From Bradyrhizobium retamae (lineage in GTDB: Bacteria > Pseudomonadota > Alphaproteobacteria > Rhizobiales > Xanthobacteraceae): a DNA stretch of 64,000 nt. Shown here piece after piece: positions 63,349-64,000 of this stretch (position 1 is its first letter; the number at the start of each line of letters is the position of its first letter). The DNA is taken from positions 124,001 through 188,000 of the forward strand of contig NZ_LLYA01000112.1 of NCBI RefSeq assembly GCF_001440415.1. Direction: 5' to 3'. The notes beneath the pieces were generated by a model that made no database searches, had not been told where the DNA came from, and worked only from the letters and a program-made list of their open reading frames with translations. The translations under genes and the position numbers were made by a program.

Positions 63349-63428
63349 GTAGGATGGGTGGAGCGAAGCGATACCCATCAATGCCGATGCACGTGATGAT
63401 GGGTTTCGCTTCGCTCCACCCATCCTAC
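63349..63428. repeat. Intergenic palindromic repeat, family A copy 3
   Basis: GTAGGATGGGTGGAGCGAAG at the left is the reverse complement of CTTCGCTCCACCCATCCTAC at the right, giving perfect 20-base arms around an inner GATACCCATC / GATGGGTTTC pair. It is the best preserved of the three copies. Confidence 0.9.
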
Positions 63429-63456
63429 GAGGGCAGTCACATACGACATCGCAGTT

Positions 63457-63583
63457 GTAGGGTGGGCAAAGCCAACGGGTCGCGCGGATGCGCGCCCGAT
63501 GACAGGCTCCGCGTGCCCACCATCAAGCAGCGGGCTCAATGCTACATGGTGGGCACGTCGCTACGCTCCTTTGCCCACTCTAC
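63457..63583. repeat. Intergenic repeat, family B copy 2
   Basis: Begins GTAGGGTGGGCAAAGCC and ends GGAGCGTAGC-like complement followed by TTTGCCCACTCTAC, with AACGGGTCGC, ATGCGCGCCC and GATGACAGGCTCCGCG inside as in the copy at 3287-3410. It adjoins the family A copy and the end of the CoA-transferase gene, so the whole gap 63256-63592 is promoter plus repeats. Confidence 0.8.
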
Positions 63584-63592
63584 GCGTCAGCG

Positions 63593-64000
63593 TCAAATAA
63601 TTCCGTCTCTTCGCAGCGCTGCAATGGCGTCCGCGTCATAGCCAATATCGCCCAGCACGCTATCGGTGTGCTCGCCAAGCGTCGGCGGGCGCGACACGAT
63701 TTCGCCCGGCGTCTCCGACAGCCGCACCGCGGCGCGCGCCACTGGCGCAGGGTTCGGCAAGCCGGGGTAGTCGACATCCTGCATGAAGCCGGTGGCGCGG
63801 ATGTGCGGATGCTCCAGCGCCTGTTGCGGGCTCAAGACCGGACCGGCCGGGATCATCGCCTGGCCAAGCGTATCGACGGCTTGCTGCGTGGTGCGCTCGG
63901 CGCACCAGCGCGCCATCCGTTCGCTGATGATCGGTCCGTGATCGCCGCGCTTGATGTCGTCGGCAAAGCGCGGATCGCTCAGCCAATGATCCTCGCCCAT
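63593..64000 (-). CDS. CaiB/BaiF family CoA transferase, C-terminal part (runs off the window)
   Basis: The last 135 residues of a type III CoA transferase; the gene enters from beyond the right edge. Recognisable are WLSDPRFADDIKRGDHGP, the helix RWCAERTTQQAVDTL, IPAGPVLSPQQALEHPHIRA, the proline-rich PGLPNPAPVARAAVRLSE, and the closing PPTLGEHTDSVLGDIGYDAD. The family transfers CoA between carboxylic acids. The catalytic Asp lies in the missing N-terminal part. It could recycle CoA thioesters in the anthranilate route, or belong to a following unit. Confidence 0.9.
   Translation of the reverse strand: MGEDHWLSDPRFADDIKRGDHGPIISERMARWCAERTTQQAVDTLGQAMIPAGPVLSPQQALEHPHIRATGFMQDVDYPGLPNPAPVARAAVRLSETPGEIVSRPPTLGEHTDSVLGDIGYDADAIAALRRDGII

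Noticed and set aside
63349..63583. A possible CRISPR-like array, because repeats follow each other
   Set aside because: The two elements are different palindromic families with no constant repeat/spacer length, and no cas genes are present.

Overview
The window is high-GC DNA with dense, mostly operonic genes, many ATGA start/stop overlaps and several families of intergenic palindromic repeats. Together with the gene content (many ABC and TRAP uptake systems, orphan solute-binding proteins, GntR/LysR/MarR/AraC regulators, a hybrid CoA-dependent anthranilate route) this points to an alphaproteobacterium of the Bradyrhizobium / Nitrobacteraceae type. No rRNA, tRNA, CRISPR array, phage or complete insertion sequence was seen. 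It reads as a chromosomal catabolic region.

Layout. 0-3.3 kb: an enolase-superfamily dehydratase, an orphan branched-chain-type solute-binding protein and a small secreted protein. 3.4-9.4 kb: a leftward set of HyuA, HyuB, an MFS transporter and a CmcJ-like oxygenase. 9.7-11 kb: an SDR that lacks its catalytic Tyr and Lys, and a histone-like HU gene. 11.4-16.5 kb: a complete peptide/opine-type ABC importer with a fused double ATPase. 16.5-21.3 kb: a PuuB-like amine oxidase, a VOC protein, an NCS2 permease and a biuret-hydrolase-like amidohydrolase. 21.4-24.6 kb: a LysR regulator facing an NTF2-like secreted protein, plus an unrecognised 467-residue protein. 24.7-27.3 kb: allantoin degradation (allantoinase PuuE, DUF3830, allantoate amidohydrolase). 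27.4-33.5 kb: an MscS channel, a shikimate-dehydrogenase-like protein, a sugar-type ABC importer without its ATPase, and a divergent FadR-type regulator. 33.7-38.7 kb: a luciferase-like monooxygenase, a quinone-reductase-like MDR, DUF2889, a SulP transporter without STAS domain, a small protein and the broken tail of an ABC ATPase. 38.7-46.5 kb: a hexuronate/aldonate set (UxuA, IdnD-like dehydrogenase, TRAP transporter, GntR, UxuB).

46.5-64 kb is the most interesting part. Kynurenine formamidase, kynureninase and tryptophan dioxygenase turn tryptophan into anthranilate. Beside them lie a 2-aminobenzoate-CoA-ligase-type enzyme, a RidA protein, the two-domain 2-aminobenzoyl-CoA monooxygenase/reductase, an enoyl-CoA hydratase, a hydroxyacyl-CoA-type SDR and a CaiB-type CoA transferase, i.e. 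the aerobic hybrid CoA route for anthranilate. AraC and MarR regulators sit inside the cluster. At least six of its promoter regions carry the same palindrome (roughly TTTnAAGCyTnAAA) placed on or between the -35 and -10 boxes, which suggests one regulon from tryptophan to ring reduction, most simply run by the MarR protein, whose own promoter also has the site. A flavin monooxygenase gene in this cluster carries a one-base frameshift.

Functions are assigned from recognised motifs and gene context by reading alone; no database search was made.
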